Shown here piece after piece: positions 1 through 6,510 of a DNA stretch of 20,113 nucleotides. The translations under genes were made by a program, and so were the position numbers. The notes under the pieces are model-generated. The model did not search any database and had not been told where the DNA came from. It saw nothing but the letters and a program-made list of their open reading frames with translations. Origin of the DNA: a virus; the IMG/VR virus record IMGVR_UViG_3300020459_000091, positions 1 through 20,113 of that record. One strand, written 5' to 3'. Every line of letters begins with the position of its first letter. Position 1 is the stretch's first letter.

Positions 1-684
1 GAAGCATTTCAATATTATCTATTACATGCTAGTTTAGACCTTGCAAAAGAAAAAGGTCCTTGTTCAGCATTTAAATCTACAAAATATGCAGATGGTATAT
101 TACCTATTGATACATATAAGAAAGATGTTGACGAGTTAGTTAAAAGAGAATTTACTTACGATTGGGAACATTTAAGAAAAGAAATAAAAGAACATGGTTT
201 AAGACATAGTACATTGTCAGCACAAATGCCTAGTGAATCTTCTAGTGTAGTTTCAAATGCGACAAATGGTATTGAACCACCTAGAGATTATTTGTCTGTT
301 AAAAAGTCTAAAAAAGGACCTTTAAAACAAATAGTACCTGAATATTCTAAACTAAAGAACTTCTATACTTTACTTTGGGACATGAAAGGGAATACAGGAT
401 ATATAAATATCGTTGCTGTAATGCAAAAGTATTTTGACCAGGCCATATCAGGCAACTGGTCATATAATCCTGAAGATTATACTGAAGGTCAAGTACCTGT
501 ATCAGTAATGGCACAAGACTTATTGACAACATATAAATTGGGTTGGAAGACTTCTTATTATCAAAACACATATGATAGTAAGAAAGACGAAGACGAACCT
601 ACTCATCCGATTGGGTTCCACGATAATGTGCCTGAAGATAAACCAAAAGAAGAGGACGAGAATTGTGACTCGTGTACAATATAA
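1..684 (+). CDS. nrdA: Ribonucleoside-diphosphate reductase class Ia large subunit, 3' part
   Basis: Reduces ribonucleoside diphosphates to deoxyribonucleotides together with NrdB, supplying DNA precursors during infection. The reading frame is open at the window's left edge, so only the last 227 residues are present; a TTG at 214 lies inside the domain and is not a start. Visible hallmarks are the active-site region SESSSVVSNATNGIEPPR, the WDMKGNTGY and MQKYFDQ segments, and KTSYYQNTYD, whose tyrosine pair matches the radical-transfer tyrosines of E. coli NrdA. The extreme C-terminus, CDSCTI, carries the CxxC of the swinging tail that is re-reduced by glutaredoxin or thioredoxin; E. coli has a wider Cys spacing. 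nrdB starts at the base after the stop codon, so the two subunits are almost certainly co-transcribed. Identification is firm. Confidence 0.95.
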   Translation, partial: EAFQYYLLHASLDLAKEKGPCSAFKSTKYADGILPIDTYKKDVDELVKREFTYDWEHLRKEIKEHGLRHSTLSAQMPSESSSVVSNATNGIEPPRDYLSVKKSKKGPLKQIVPEYSKLKNFYTLLWDMKGNTGYINIVAVMQKYFDQAISGNWSYNPEDYTEGQVPVSVMAQDLLTTYKLGWKTSYYQNTYDSKKDEDEPTHPIGFHDNVPEDKPKEEDENCDSCTI

Positions 685-1791
685 ATGAAGACAGTATTTA
701 ATAAGAAACAGAATTTAGATACGACTAAACAACCGTTGTTTTTTGGCGAAGACCTCGCTGTACAAAGATATGATACAATGAAGTATCCTATTTTTGATAG
801 ATTATGTCAACAACAATTAGGTTTTTTTTGGCGACCAGAAGAAGTATCTTTACAGAAAGATAGAAACGACTATGCTCAACTGTCTGAATCACAAAAGTTT
901 ATATTTACATCTAATCTAAAGTATCAAACAATGTTAGATAGTGTACAAGGTAGAGGACCTTGTCTAGCATTTTTACCATTTGTAACTAATCCTGAATTAG
1001 AAGGTTGTATAGTTGCATGGGATTTTATGGAAACTATACATAGTAGAAGTTATACATACATTATAAAAAATCTATACTCACAACCAGGTGAAGTATTTGA
1101 TACTATTATACAAGATGAAAAAATTGAAAAGAGAAGTAAAGCAGTAACAGAAGCATACGACCATCTTATAAATCTAGGCTACAAATATCAATTAGATCCA
1201 AAATCAGTTGACATATATGATTTAAAGAAAGCGTTATGGCTTGCATTAGTAACTGTAAACGTATTAGAAGGTTTAAGATTCTATGTATCATTTGCTTGTT
1301 CGTTTGCATTTGGTGAATTAAAACTTATGGAAGGCTCTGCTAAAATATTATCATTGATTGCTAGAGATGAAAGTCAACACCTTGCAATGTCACAACAAAT
1401 AATCAAAGCATATCTTACAAAAGAGAATGACAAGGTTATGAATAAAGTAATAAAAGATACACAAAAAGAATGCTATAAAATATATGATGACGCAGTATCA
1501 CAAGAAAAAGAATGGGCAAGTTATCTATTCTCAAAAGGTTCTATGATAGGGCTATCTGAAAAACTATTACATCAATACGTTGAATATATAGCGAATAGAA
1601 GAATGAGAATGATAGGGCTAGAACAAAAGTATGAACACTCATCATCACAGAATCCATTACCATGGACTGTACATTGGTTCAATAGTAGATCACTTCAAAA
1701 TGCACCACAAGAAACTGAAATAGAATCATATGTTATCGGTGGTGTAAAACAAGACGTAACAAAAGATCAGTTTAAAAAATTTAAACTATAA
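685..1791 (+). CDS. nrdB: Ribonucleoside-diphosphate reductase class Ia small subunit
   Basis: Carries the di-iron centre and tyrosyl radical that start catalysis in NrdA. It has 368 residues, close to the E. coli length. By comparison with E. coli NrdB, the iron ligands are D85 (TMLDSVQGR), E116 and H119 (METIHSRSYT), E195 (VLEGLRFYVSFACSFAFG), and E229 and H232 (ARDESQHL). The radical tyrosine is Y123 in SRSYT. All are present, so this should be an active Fe-tyrosyl enzyme. The ATG follows the nrdA stop directly and the stop overlaps the next ATG (TAATG). Family membership is certain; activity is inferred from the intact ligand set. Confidence 0.96.
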   Translation: MKTVFNKKQNLDTTKQPLFFGEDLAVQRYDTMKYPIFDRLCQQQLGFFWRPEEVSLQKDRNDYAQLSESQKFIFTSNLKYQTMLDSVQGRGPCLAFLPFVTNPELEGCIVAWDFMETIHSRSYTYIIKNLYSQPGEVFDTIIQDEKIEKRSKAVTEAYDHLINLGYKYQLDPKSVDIYDLKKALWLALVTVNVLEGLRFYVSFACSFAFGELKLMEGSAKILSLIARDESQHLAMSQQIIKAYLTKENDKVMNKVIKDTQKECYKIYDDAVSQEKEWASYLFSKGSMIGLSEKLLHQYVEYIANRRMRMIGLEQKYEHSSSQNPLPWTVHWFNSRSLQNAPQETEIESYVIGGVKQDVTKDQFKKFKL

Positions 1792-2468
1792 TGAATCAAC
1801 AACCGATCCTAAATTTATTAAATAGAAGACAGCACGTTATGGCCTACGATACAGAGGACATACCTGAAAAACAATTGATTGAAGATTTATTGTGGAAAGC
1901 ATGGAAAGTAACGCCATCAAAGAATAATTTTATGCCATACCATTGTAATGTATTAGGTCCTGATAAGGTAAATGAAAAACACTCTATATGGATGAAAAGT
2001 GTAAAGAATAAAAAACACATAAATGAAAAAAACATTAAAGATCACAAAGAAGAAGGATACAATCCTTATTTTGAACATATAAGTACAGCACCTTATCTAT
2101 TAGTTTTTACACAAAGAGTTTGTGAACCTAATGAGTACTATAGAAAAAGAATAGAGGGTGGTGACTATTACGAACAAATGCACGAAGACCAGGTACAATC
2201 AATGTTAAGAACTACTACCGTAGAAGTAGGAATGTGGATGGCTAATTTATCAGCCTTTGCGTTAGAGAAAGGTCTAAATACATCTACCATAGCATGTTTT
2301 CCATACAAACCTATGTCAGCATGGGGAGATTTACCTTGGGTAAAATATCCTGTTGTATTGTTAGGTAGTATAGGTAAGGCAAAAGAATTTCGTAGAGAAA
2401 GTATGAGTGATATTGAAAAGAAAGACGACAAGAAACCAGAACCAGAAACGGTAATAAGATGGATTTAA
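1791..2468 (+). CDS. Nitroreductase-like flavoprotein
   Basis: A 225-residue protein with the pattern of the nitroreductase (FMN-dependent oxidoreductase) fold. An N-terminal RRQHVMAYDTEDIPEKQL resembles the family's RRSxRxFxxxxIPxE start, and TPSKNNFMPYH corresponds to the PSxxNxQPW flavin-binding stretch. Near the C-terminus, VEVGMWMANLSAFALEKGL and the LLGSIGKAKE segment match the usual helix and the closing L-G-x-x-G motif. The substrate cannot be read from the sequence. It starts in a TAATG overlap with nrdB and shares 10 nt with the next gene, so it is in the nucleotide-reduction operon and could take part in redox or cofactor supply (inference). An insertion rich in Lys, His and Glu around residues 70-95 is unlike typical members. 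Confidence 0.7.
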   Translation: MNQQPILNLLNRRQHVMAYDTEDIPEKQLIEDLLWKAWKVTPSKNNFMPYHCNVLGPDKVNEKHSIWMKSVKNKKHINEKNIKDHKEEGYNPYFEHISTAPYLLVFTQRVCEPNEYYRKRIEGGDYYEQMHEDQVQSMLRTTTVEVGMWMANLSAFALEKGLNTSTIACFPYKPMSAWGDLPWVKYPVVLLGSIGKAKEFRRESMSDIEKKDDKKPEPETVIRWI

Positions 2469-3007
2469 AACCTACTACAATTATTATGCTTATTGACTTT
2501 GAAGGACATCCTTTATTAGGTTCAGAATTTGTAAACAATCAACGTTTTTCTACATTGGCTTCACTACTAAATCCTGTACGAGATAGACCTCTTTTTATTA
2601 TATCAAATCATAATCCTGATAGAGATATGAAGACAGAGGAAGTTGCAAAAATTGTAAGATTAGAAAACAGACACATTTGGTTAACCGTGTCTGCTGATAA
2701 CCCTAATATCATAAGTATAGAGAAAGAGGTTGCTAGAAAAGGAATGAGTATAAAAAATGTTATAATTGGTGGCACAAATACATCTGGTTGTGTTCTAAAA
2801 AACAAACCATGTAGTGCTATGAATTGGGCAAACAAAGGTTATGATGTACAAATATTAGCAACTATGTGTGCTAATTATCAGATAACTGGTGTTAACGCTA
2901 TAGAACAAAACCAAAACTCTTTAGCAATTGTGTGGCGTGAGGTCTCACAAGCAAATATGTTTGATAAAATAAGTTACGTAAGGGAGCATGAATGTCAGAT
3001 AACGTAA
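2459..3007 (+). CDS. Isochorismatase-like (cysteine hydrolase fold) protein, paralogue A
   Basis: A 182-residue protein with landmarks of the isochorismatase/nicotinamidase fold: the first strand IIMLIDFEGH with the acidic residue D13, and the nucleophile strand VIIGGTNTSGCV with C111, followed by the NKGYDV strand. The lysine of the usual Asp-Lys-Cys triad is not evident; the corresponding region is RHIWLTVSADNP, so hydrolase activity is doubtful. Two relatives lie at 15394 and 15966 and share the LIDFxG start, the IIGG-x-x-x-x-GC motif and a late MCAxYxxxG motif. The ATG overlaps the nitroreductase gene by 10 nt. Fold assignment is inferred from motifs; the substrate is unknown. Confidence 0.6.
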   Translation: MDLKPTTIIMLIDFEGHPLLGSEFVNNQRFSTLASLLNPVRDRPLFIISNHNPDRDMKTEEVAKIVRLENRHIWLTVSADNPNIISIEKEVARKGMSIKNVIIGGTNTSGCVLKNKPCSAMNWANKGYDVQILATMCANYQITGVNAIEQNQNSLAIVWREVSQANMFDKISYVREHECQIT

Positions 3008-3171
3008 ACAAAGTACAAATAACTTGTCCTAATTGTGATGTTAGTTATTGGGTCAAGTGGAAAGACGAAGACAATGAGCCTACTACATGTCCATTTTGTG
3101 GTGCTGATACTTCTATAGATGATGATGACGCAATCTTTGAGCATGATGAAGAAGAAGACGATTGGAATTGA
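2992..3171 (+). CDS. Small zinc-ribbon protein
   Basis: A 59-residue protein with two cysteine knuckles, CPNC at residues 12-15 and CPFCG at 33-37, the classic CxxC-x17-CxxC zinc ribbon. The tail from residue 43 is strongly acidic (DDDD, EHDEEEDD), which suggests binding to a basic partner or mimicry of nucleic acid. The ATG lies 16 nt before the end of the preceding gene, and the 3' end overlaps the start of the RuvC-like gene. It may be an accessory factor for that nuclease or a transcription-related ribbon; nothing in the sequence decides this. Confidence 0.75.
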   Translation: MSDNVNKVQITCPNCDVSYWVKWKDEDNEPTTCPFCGADTSIDDDDAIFEHDEEEDDWN

Positions 3172-3688
3172 TTATAGTTTAAGCAGTCCTGCTATATGTG
3201 TATGTAGAGGTGAGTTTAAATTAGATAACTGTAAGATATACTATCTTACAAATGTAAAAAAATATGAAGGCAGTTTTTATAATGGTAAAATAAATGGCAG
3301 ATTACATCTACCCTATACCTCCGAACAACAACGACACGACCAGATATCCGATTGGGCGCTTTCTATTATTGATACTGCTATTGGTAATATTTTTATAGAA
3401 GGATACTCATTTGGTAGTAAAGGACTTGTATTCAACCTAGCAGAGAATATGGGTGCTCTCAAACATAAACTGTATAAACTCAATAAGAAATTTAAATCTA
3501 TAGTACCAGGTCAGATAAAGAAGAATGCTACTGGCAAAGGTAATGCAGATAAGCTAAAGATGTATGAGCAGTTTACAAAAGATACTGGTGTTGATTTAGT
3601 CAAAGAATTTGAACAAACAAAACTCAATAATCCAGTAACCGACATAGTAGATTCATATTATATCGCAAAATATGGGTACGAATCATAG
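3143..3688 (+). CDS. RuvC-like Holliday-junction resolvase
   Basis: Predicted structure-selective endonuclease that would resolve four-way junctions or branched DNA during phage recombination and packaging. With the start at 3143 (MMKKKTIGIDYS) it has 181 residues. RuvC-type RNase H fold signatures are D10 in the first strand (IGIDYSLSS), E86 in IFIEGYSFGSKG, and the late pair D167/D170 in TDIVDSYYIAK; the GKGNADK loop before the last helix matches the DNA-contact region. ATG codons at 3119, 3143 and 3146 are possible. I chose 3143 because it places the first catalytic strand near the N-terminus, as in RuvC, with a short GAG just upstream. Overlap with the zinc-ribbon gene suggests translational coupling. 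A promoter and new transcription unit follow. Confidence 0.82.
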   Translation: MMKKKTIGIDYSLSSPAICVCRGEFKLDNCKIYYLTNVKKYEGSFYNGKINGRLHLPYTSEQQRHDQISDWALSIIDTAIGNIFIEGYSFGSKGLVFNLAENMGALKHKLYKLNKKFKSIVPGQIKKNATGKGNADKLKMYEQFTKDTGVDLVKEFEQTKLNNPVTDIVDSYYIAKYGYES

Positions 3689-3750
3689 ATGTTCTCGTTT
3701 TGTTCTCACAATTATTCCTAAAAAGTCAGTAAAATCAACGTTTTTAACGC

Positions 3751-3779
3751 TTGACAATTCCGTAATTTTATGTTAGATT
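3751..3779 (+). promoter_or_regulatory. Sigma-70-type promoter with extended -10
   Basis: TTGACA at 3751-3756, a 17-bp spacer, and TAGATT at 3774-3779 preceded by TGT (extended -10). It lies in the 101-base gap after the RuvC-like gene and points at the gene at 3790. The expected start of transcription is only a few bases before that ATG. The preceding gap holds only a weak CGTT-TTT-AACG hairpin at 3739-3749. Confidence 0.75.
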
Positions 3780-3789
3780 ATGTGTATAT

Positions 3790-4212
3790 ATGACAAAAGA
3801 ATACTTTAAAAGTTTTAATATCGTTTACAAAAGAGAATATGTTGATCCAGAGTCAGAATATGATACGTTCTGGTCTTCATCTACTATCTACAGAAATGTA
3901 CCTATAGATAAAATCAAATTCTATAGAAAACAATTACTTAAATTCAAAGACTATATGAACAAAACATATAGAGAAGACGCTACTAATTTCACAGGTGCTA
4001 CTGGTATTGAGATAGTATATCCAGATGAGTATTACCAAACATACGAAGATGTGTTCGGTCCTGAAACGGCTGCAGGTGATGACAATCTATTCAATGACTT
4101 CGGTCAGATGTTTAATGGCAGACAAGGTTTCAGAAAAGATTTTGATCCTGACTTCACAAAGAATTACAAAACTAAAAAGAAAAACCCAAATTATATTTAC
4201 AACTTAAATTAG
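3790..4212 (+). CDS. Hypothetical acidic phage protein
   Basis: A 140-residue protein that I do not recognise. The N-terminal half is rich in Tyr and Lys (YKREYVDPESEYDTFW, IDKIKFYRKQLLKFKDYMNKTYRED). The middle is acidic and aromatic (YPDEYYQTYEDVFGPE). The C-terminus is basic and ends in a run of Lys and Asn. No signal peptide or membrane span is visible. It is the first gene behind the promoter at 3751. No Shine-Dalgarno sequence stands before the ATG, and the predicted mRNA leader is only about 3-5 nt, so translation may be leaderless. Confidence 0.7.
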   Translation: MTKEYFKSFNIVYKREYVDPESEYDTFWSSSTIYRNVPIDKIKFYRKQLLKFKDYMNKTYREDATNFTGATGIEIVYPDEYYQTYEDVFGPETAAGDDNLFNDFGQMFNGRQGFRKDFDPDFTKNYKTKKKNPNYIYNLN

Positions 4213-4221
4213 GAGGACACT

Positions 4222-4491
4222 ATGCAAATTAAATTAGGAGATATGATAACAGATACAAGAGGTAGAACTGGTGAGATAATCAACATCGGTATCGCAGTAA
4301 GAAAAGAAGACATTGCTGCTGAAGATGATACCTCATTGAATGCTAAAGAATATGATACTGATCTAGGATATACAGGTGCAGTTACCTTTGGTTCTAACTG
4401 GTGCTATTTTAGTCAGATAAAATCTGTATCAACAAAAGAAGGATCAGATGTTGATATTGCTATTGAACAAGAGAATGAGTGGTGGAAATAA
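4222..4491 (+). CDS. Hypothetical small beta-rich protein
   Basis: An 89-residue protein with a strong ribosome binding site (AGGAGG, 6 nt before the ATG). The pattern is a short beta barrel: IKLGDMITDTRGRTGEIINIGIAV resembles the SH3-like or KOW-like starts seen in small phage proteins, followed by an acidic loop and VTFGSNWCYFSQIKSV. The family is unknown. Its stop overlaps the ATG of the 2H-phosphoesterase-like gene (TAATG), so the two are probably translationally coupled. Confidence 0.7.
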   Translation: MQIKLGDMITDTRGRTGEIINIGIAVRKEDIAAEDDTSLNAKEYDTDLGYTGAVTFGSNWCYFSQIKSVSTKEGSDVDIAIEQENEWWK

Positions 4492-4895
4492 TGAACGGTT
4501 ATTTTGCAGTACAATTAGATAAACAAAGTTGTAACGTTGTAAAGAAACTTGCTACAAAAGATATACTTGTATCAGATCACGTTACACTTGCATTTAAACC
4601 TATTAAGAAAGTTTATAACAAATATTCTAAACTTGTAGGTAAAAAAGTGGGTGTGTTTATCAAAGGTTACAGAGCAAACAATCACATTGACGCATTATGG
4701 GTTGACAATATGTTTGATAAAGAGTATAATAAAATCAAAAGACATGACAAAGGCGCTGCTCATATTACACTATCACACAAGAAAGGTTACAAATCAGGTG
4801 ACGCTAACACTATGTTTACAAACCCTAAAGTAAAAGATAAGAAATACGGATACGTAGAAGGAACTATAAGATATATTGATTATGACAAAAGATAA
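4491..4895 (+). CDS. 2H phosphoesterase-like protein
   Basis: A 134-residue protein with the two H-x-T motifs that define 2H phosphoesterases: H30-V-T32 in SDHVTLAFKP and H91-I-T93 in AAHITLSHKKGY, separated by about 60 residues as expected. Members of this superfamily hydrolyse 2',3'-cyclic or 2'-5' phosphodiester bonds in RNA ends or nucleotide messengers; phage T4 Acb1, which degrades CBASS cyclic nucleotides, belongs to it. Whether this protein repairs RNA or destroys a signal cannot be told from sequence. The frame could open at 4479, but the TAATG junction at 4491 and the better N-terminus (MNGYFAVQLD, the first strand) favour 4491. A consensus promoter lies inside this gene. Confidence 0.68.
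   Translation: MNGYFAVQLDKQSCNVVKKLATKDILVSDHVTLAFKPIKKVYNKYSKLVGKKVGVFIKGYRANNHIDALWVDNMFDKEYNKIKRHDKGAAHITLSHKKGYKSGDANTMFTNPKVKDKKYGYVEGTIRYIDYDKR
4702..4730 (+). promoter_or_regulatory. Intragenic consensus sigma-70 promoter
   Basis: A perfect TTGACA (4702-4707), 17 bp, then a perfect TATAAT (4725-4730), lying inside the 2H-phosphoesterase-like gene. It would transcribe the last third of that gene and the genes from 4882 on. All 12 consensus bases match and the spacing equals that of the intergenic promoters of this window, which argues against chance, although the sequence alone does not show activity. Confidence 0.5.
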
Positions 4896-5148
4896 ATGGT
4901 TAAAGATTAATAGAGAGTCGTTTACTAGAACTCTCAAAGGATTTGAAAGACCTGACTATACATTAGATATAAATGGTCTACCGAGAAATTCTATACCTAC
5001 GAGTGATAGAATATCTGGCGTATGTACTAAAGACACAAAACCTAAAGTACAACTACCCGAAGGCAAAACAATCGGCATTGCCTATAACAAGGGTAACTAC
5101 CAGATAGTTGACAAAGCCGATTTTAAAACAATGGGAAAGAAAACATGA
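4882..5148 (+). CDS. Hypothetical protein
   Basis: An 88-residue basic protein of unknown family (MTKDKWLKINRES..., with a Pro/Gly-rich middle such as INGLPRNSIPTSDR and a closing KTIGIAYNKGNYQIVDKADF that looks like a beta hairpin). I take the ATG at 4882 rather than the TTG at 4876. It overlaps the preceding gene by 14 nt without a clear ribosome binding site, so translation probably depends on coupling. It ends in an ATGA overlap with the next gene. Confidence 0.65.
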   Translation: MTKDKWLKINRESFTRTLKGFERPDYTLDINGLPRNSIPTSDRISGVCTKDTKPKVQLPEGKTIGIAYNKGNYQIVDKADFKTMGKKT

Positions 5149-5420
5149 ACGAGATGTGGAATATGAAAAAATCATTGTTATTTGCTATCGCTATAGTTGC
5201 AGTAGTATTAATATCAATGAACATGGCAAGTGCTGATGAAAAGAAGACAATCACACCACAAGAGTTTGCTACAAATATTGCTGAAGTACCAGGCAAACTT
5301 GTAAACTTTATAGGTAGTGAAGTTGAAAAAACAAAAGCATATCAGACGAAAGTTTGGTCAGAGGCAAAAACAAAGTGGCCTTGGACAATGTTAAAAGGTA
5401 ACAATGCTTCACAAGATTAG
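5145..5420 (+). CDS. Exported small protein with signal peptide
   Basis: A 91-residue protein. After a short lead (MNEMWN), the stretch MKKSLLFAIAIVAVVLISMN followed by MASA is a typical Sec signal peptide, with likely cleavage after ASA and before DEKK. Mature part: about 60 residues, charged, helical in character (FATNIAEVPGKLVNFIGSEVEK) and ending KWPWTMLKGN. The ATG at 5163 would give the cleaner signal peptide, but 5145 has a GGGAAAG ahead of it and forms the ATGA junction. It should act in the periplasm or at the inner membrane; the role is unknown. It is one of several envelope-directed products in 5.1-8.3 kb. Confidence 0.72.
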   Translation: MNEMWNMKKSLLFAIAIVAVVLISMNMASADEKKTITPQEFATNIAEVPGKLVNFIGSEVEKTKAYQTKVWSEAKTKWPWTMLKGNNASQD

Positions 5421-5595
5421 TGAATTTTGTAAAAAGATTGATAGTATTCAGGCTCTATCAAATAGGTTGTACAATTTAAAGTACAATAATCCTAAAACGG
5501 TAGAGCGGGATGCTGAAATCAATCACCTTATAGATGATATACAGGCTCAATGCAAAATAATAGGATCAGATAACAAGCCCTACGATAAACCTTGA
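5404..5595 (+). CDS. Hypothetical small helical protein
   Basis: A 63-residue protein starting within the end of the preceding gene behind AAAAGG. It is probably all-helical (ISEFCKKIDSIQALSNRLYN..., AEINHLIDDIQAQCKIIG) with two cysteines, and could form a short coiled coil. The family is not recognised. It is the last gene before a hairpin and a new promoter, so it probably closes the unit that starts at 3790. Confidence 0.6.
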   Translation: MLHKISEFCKKIDSIQALSNRLYNLKYNNPKTVERDAEINHLIDDIQAQCKIIGSDNKPYDKP

Positions 5596-5618
5596 TTTTA
5601 CTAGGGTTTTTAGGGCTT
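5575..5618 (+). terminator. Probable terminator hairpin overlapping the next promoter
   Basis: The arms AAGCCCTA (5575-5582) and TAGGGCTT (5611-5618) are perfectly complementary. Two alternative inner stems are AAACC (5587-5591) with GGTTT (5605-5609), and CCCTA (5578-5582) with TAGGG (5602-5606) followed directly by TTTTT, a rho-independent shape. It starts inside the last codons of the gene ending at 5595. The outer 3' arm contains the first two bases of the next -35 box. Confidence 0.5.
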
Positions 5619-5645
5619 GACAAATAGACTATTTTATGATAGAAT
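5617..5645 (+). promoter_or_regulatory. Sigma-70-type promoter with extended -10
   Basis: TTGACA (5617-5622), a 17-bp spacer ending in TGA (extended -10), then TAGAAT (5640-5645). It lies in the gap between 5595 and 5676 and drives the gene at 5676, leaving a leader of about 24 nt that contains AAAAGGA. Confidence 0.78.
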
Positions 5646-5675
5646 TATTAAATAAACTAACAAAAGGACTACATT

Positions 5676-6047
5676 ATGATGACTAAAGAACAAATTTTTG
5701 ACGAATTTAAGATTGCAAAAGAAAAAGATATTGCAAAATCAACAACTAAACCACCGTATGAGAATGTGTTTACAAATAGACTCAACGTATTAAAATCACA
5801 CCGTGACGCAAAAAAGTCACATCCTAAATCTTACAGACATTTAGATATTAATTTTGATAATCTAATACTTGCCTACTCGGCACCTGTACCTGTAGATCAT
5901 TTCTATAAAACAATATTTAATAAGACTTTATCAGAATACGAACATGATAAAAGACTTGCTGATCTTACAGAAAAACAAAAAGAAAGAGAAGAAGCTAAAA
6001 AATTAAAAGAAAAAGAAAATGAAAAAACTGTTGTTTCTATTAACTAG
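5676..6047 (+). CDS. Hypothetical charged protein with coiled-coil C-terminus
   Basis: A 123-residue cytosolic protein of unknown family. Residues 1-20 look helical, a central part contains basic and aromatic residues (SHPKSYRHLDINFDNLILAY), and the last 30 residues are an almost uninterrupted Lys/Glu helix (LTEKQKEREEAKKLKEKENE). ATGs at 5676 and 5679 are both possible; AAAAGGA stands about 9 nt before the first. It is the first gene behind the promoter at 5617 and overlaps the following lipoprotein gene by 29 nt. Confidence 0.68.
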   Translation: MMTKEQIFDEFKIAKEKDIAKSTTKPPYENVFTNRLNVLKSHRDAKKSHPKSYRHLDINFDNLILAYSAPVPVDHFYKTIFNKTLSEYEHDKRLADLTEKQKEREEAKKLKEKENEKTVVSIN

Positions 6048-6510
6048 TTTGTTGTTGCTCTCTAATTGTACCAGCATGAATCAGTCCACTATTGGTGCTT
6101 CAACCACAGCGGCTGTTGCTGGTACAGCGTGTTACACTTACTTAACTGAAAATCCTGCTGTTGTGGCCACGTGTGCTGTTGCAGGTTCATTTAAGGGTGC
6201 TGACTTTATGAGTGCTGAAACAGACGATCAACTTATGACAAGGGCTTTCGTAGATCATTTAGACAATGCACCTAATAGTCCAGGGTTTACTACATGGCAA
6301 AATCCTAAAACAAATAGTAATGGTATTATTAAGACTACAGGTTTCTATCTAAAAGGACCTATCAAGTGTGCTATGGTTGAAACTACACACGATCAGAATT
6401 TAGATAACACAAGATTCTTTGATTCAATACTATATGGTAATCCTTATAGACAAATGCAATGGCATGAAGTTTGTAAAATGCCTGATGGGAGATGGATGTA
6501 TGTTGATTAG
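6019..6510 (+). CDS. Predicted lipoprotein, surface-antigen-like C-terminus
   Basis: A 163-residue protein. MKKLLFLLTSLLLLSNC is a lipoprotein signal, with C17 as the likely lipidated cysteine (lipobox LLSNC, slightly off the usual L-A-G-C). A glycine/alanine-rich stretch follows (GASTTAAVAGTACYTY, VVATCAVAGSFKGADF) of the glycine-zipper type found in 17-kDa surface antigens. The C-terminus has a cysteine pair and ends VCKMPDGRWMYVD, similar to the C-x-x-DG-x-W end of the RT0821/Lpp0805 surface-antigen family. The neighbouring gene at 6500 ends in the same way. It would be anchored in the host envelope; the purpose is unknown (superinfection exclusion or envelope remodelling are possible). 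Confidence 0.7.
   Translation: MKKLLFLLTSLLLLSNCTSMNQSTIGASTTAAVAGTACYTYLTENPAVVATCAVAGSFKGADFMSAETDDQLMTRAFVDHLDNAPNSPGFTTWQNPKTNSNGIIKTTGFYLKGPIKCAMVETTHDQNLDNTRFFDSILYGNPYRQMQWHEVCKMPDGRWMYVD

Noticed and set aside
402-409. TATAAATA inside nrdA
   Set aside because: It is deep in the coding region, with no gene start or hairpin nearby; expected by chance in AT-rich DNA.
347-571. Open frame on the - strand within nrdA, and similar - strand frames elsewhere (e.g. 2168-2431, 8602-8922, 9084-9440, 18561-18899, 19825-20061)
   Set aside because: All lie opposite clear + strand genes, have atypical composition (Ser/Cys/Phe-rich) and no ribosome binding site; they mirror the codon pattern of the real genes.
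4025-4833. Additional + strand frames at 4025-4207, 4651-4833 and 18455-18742
   Set aside because: They are shifted frames within genes with better motifs and starts, without their own ribosome binding sites.
6419-6499. Extended N-terminus for the exported protein at 6500
   Set aside because: It would bury the signal peptide behind 27 residues that are simply the shifted frame of the preceding lipoprotein gene.
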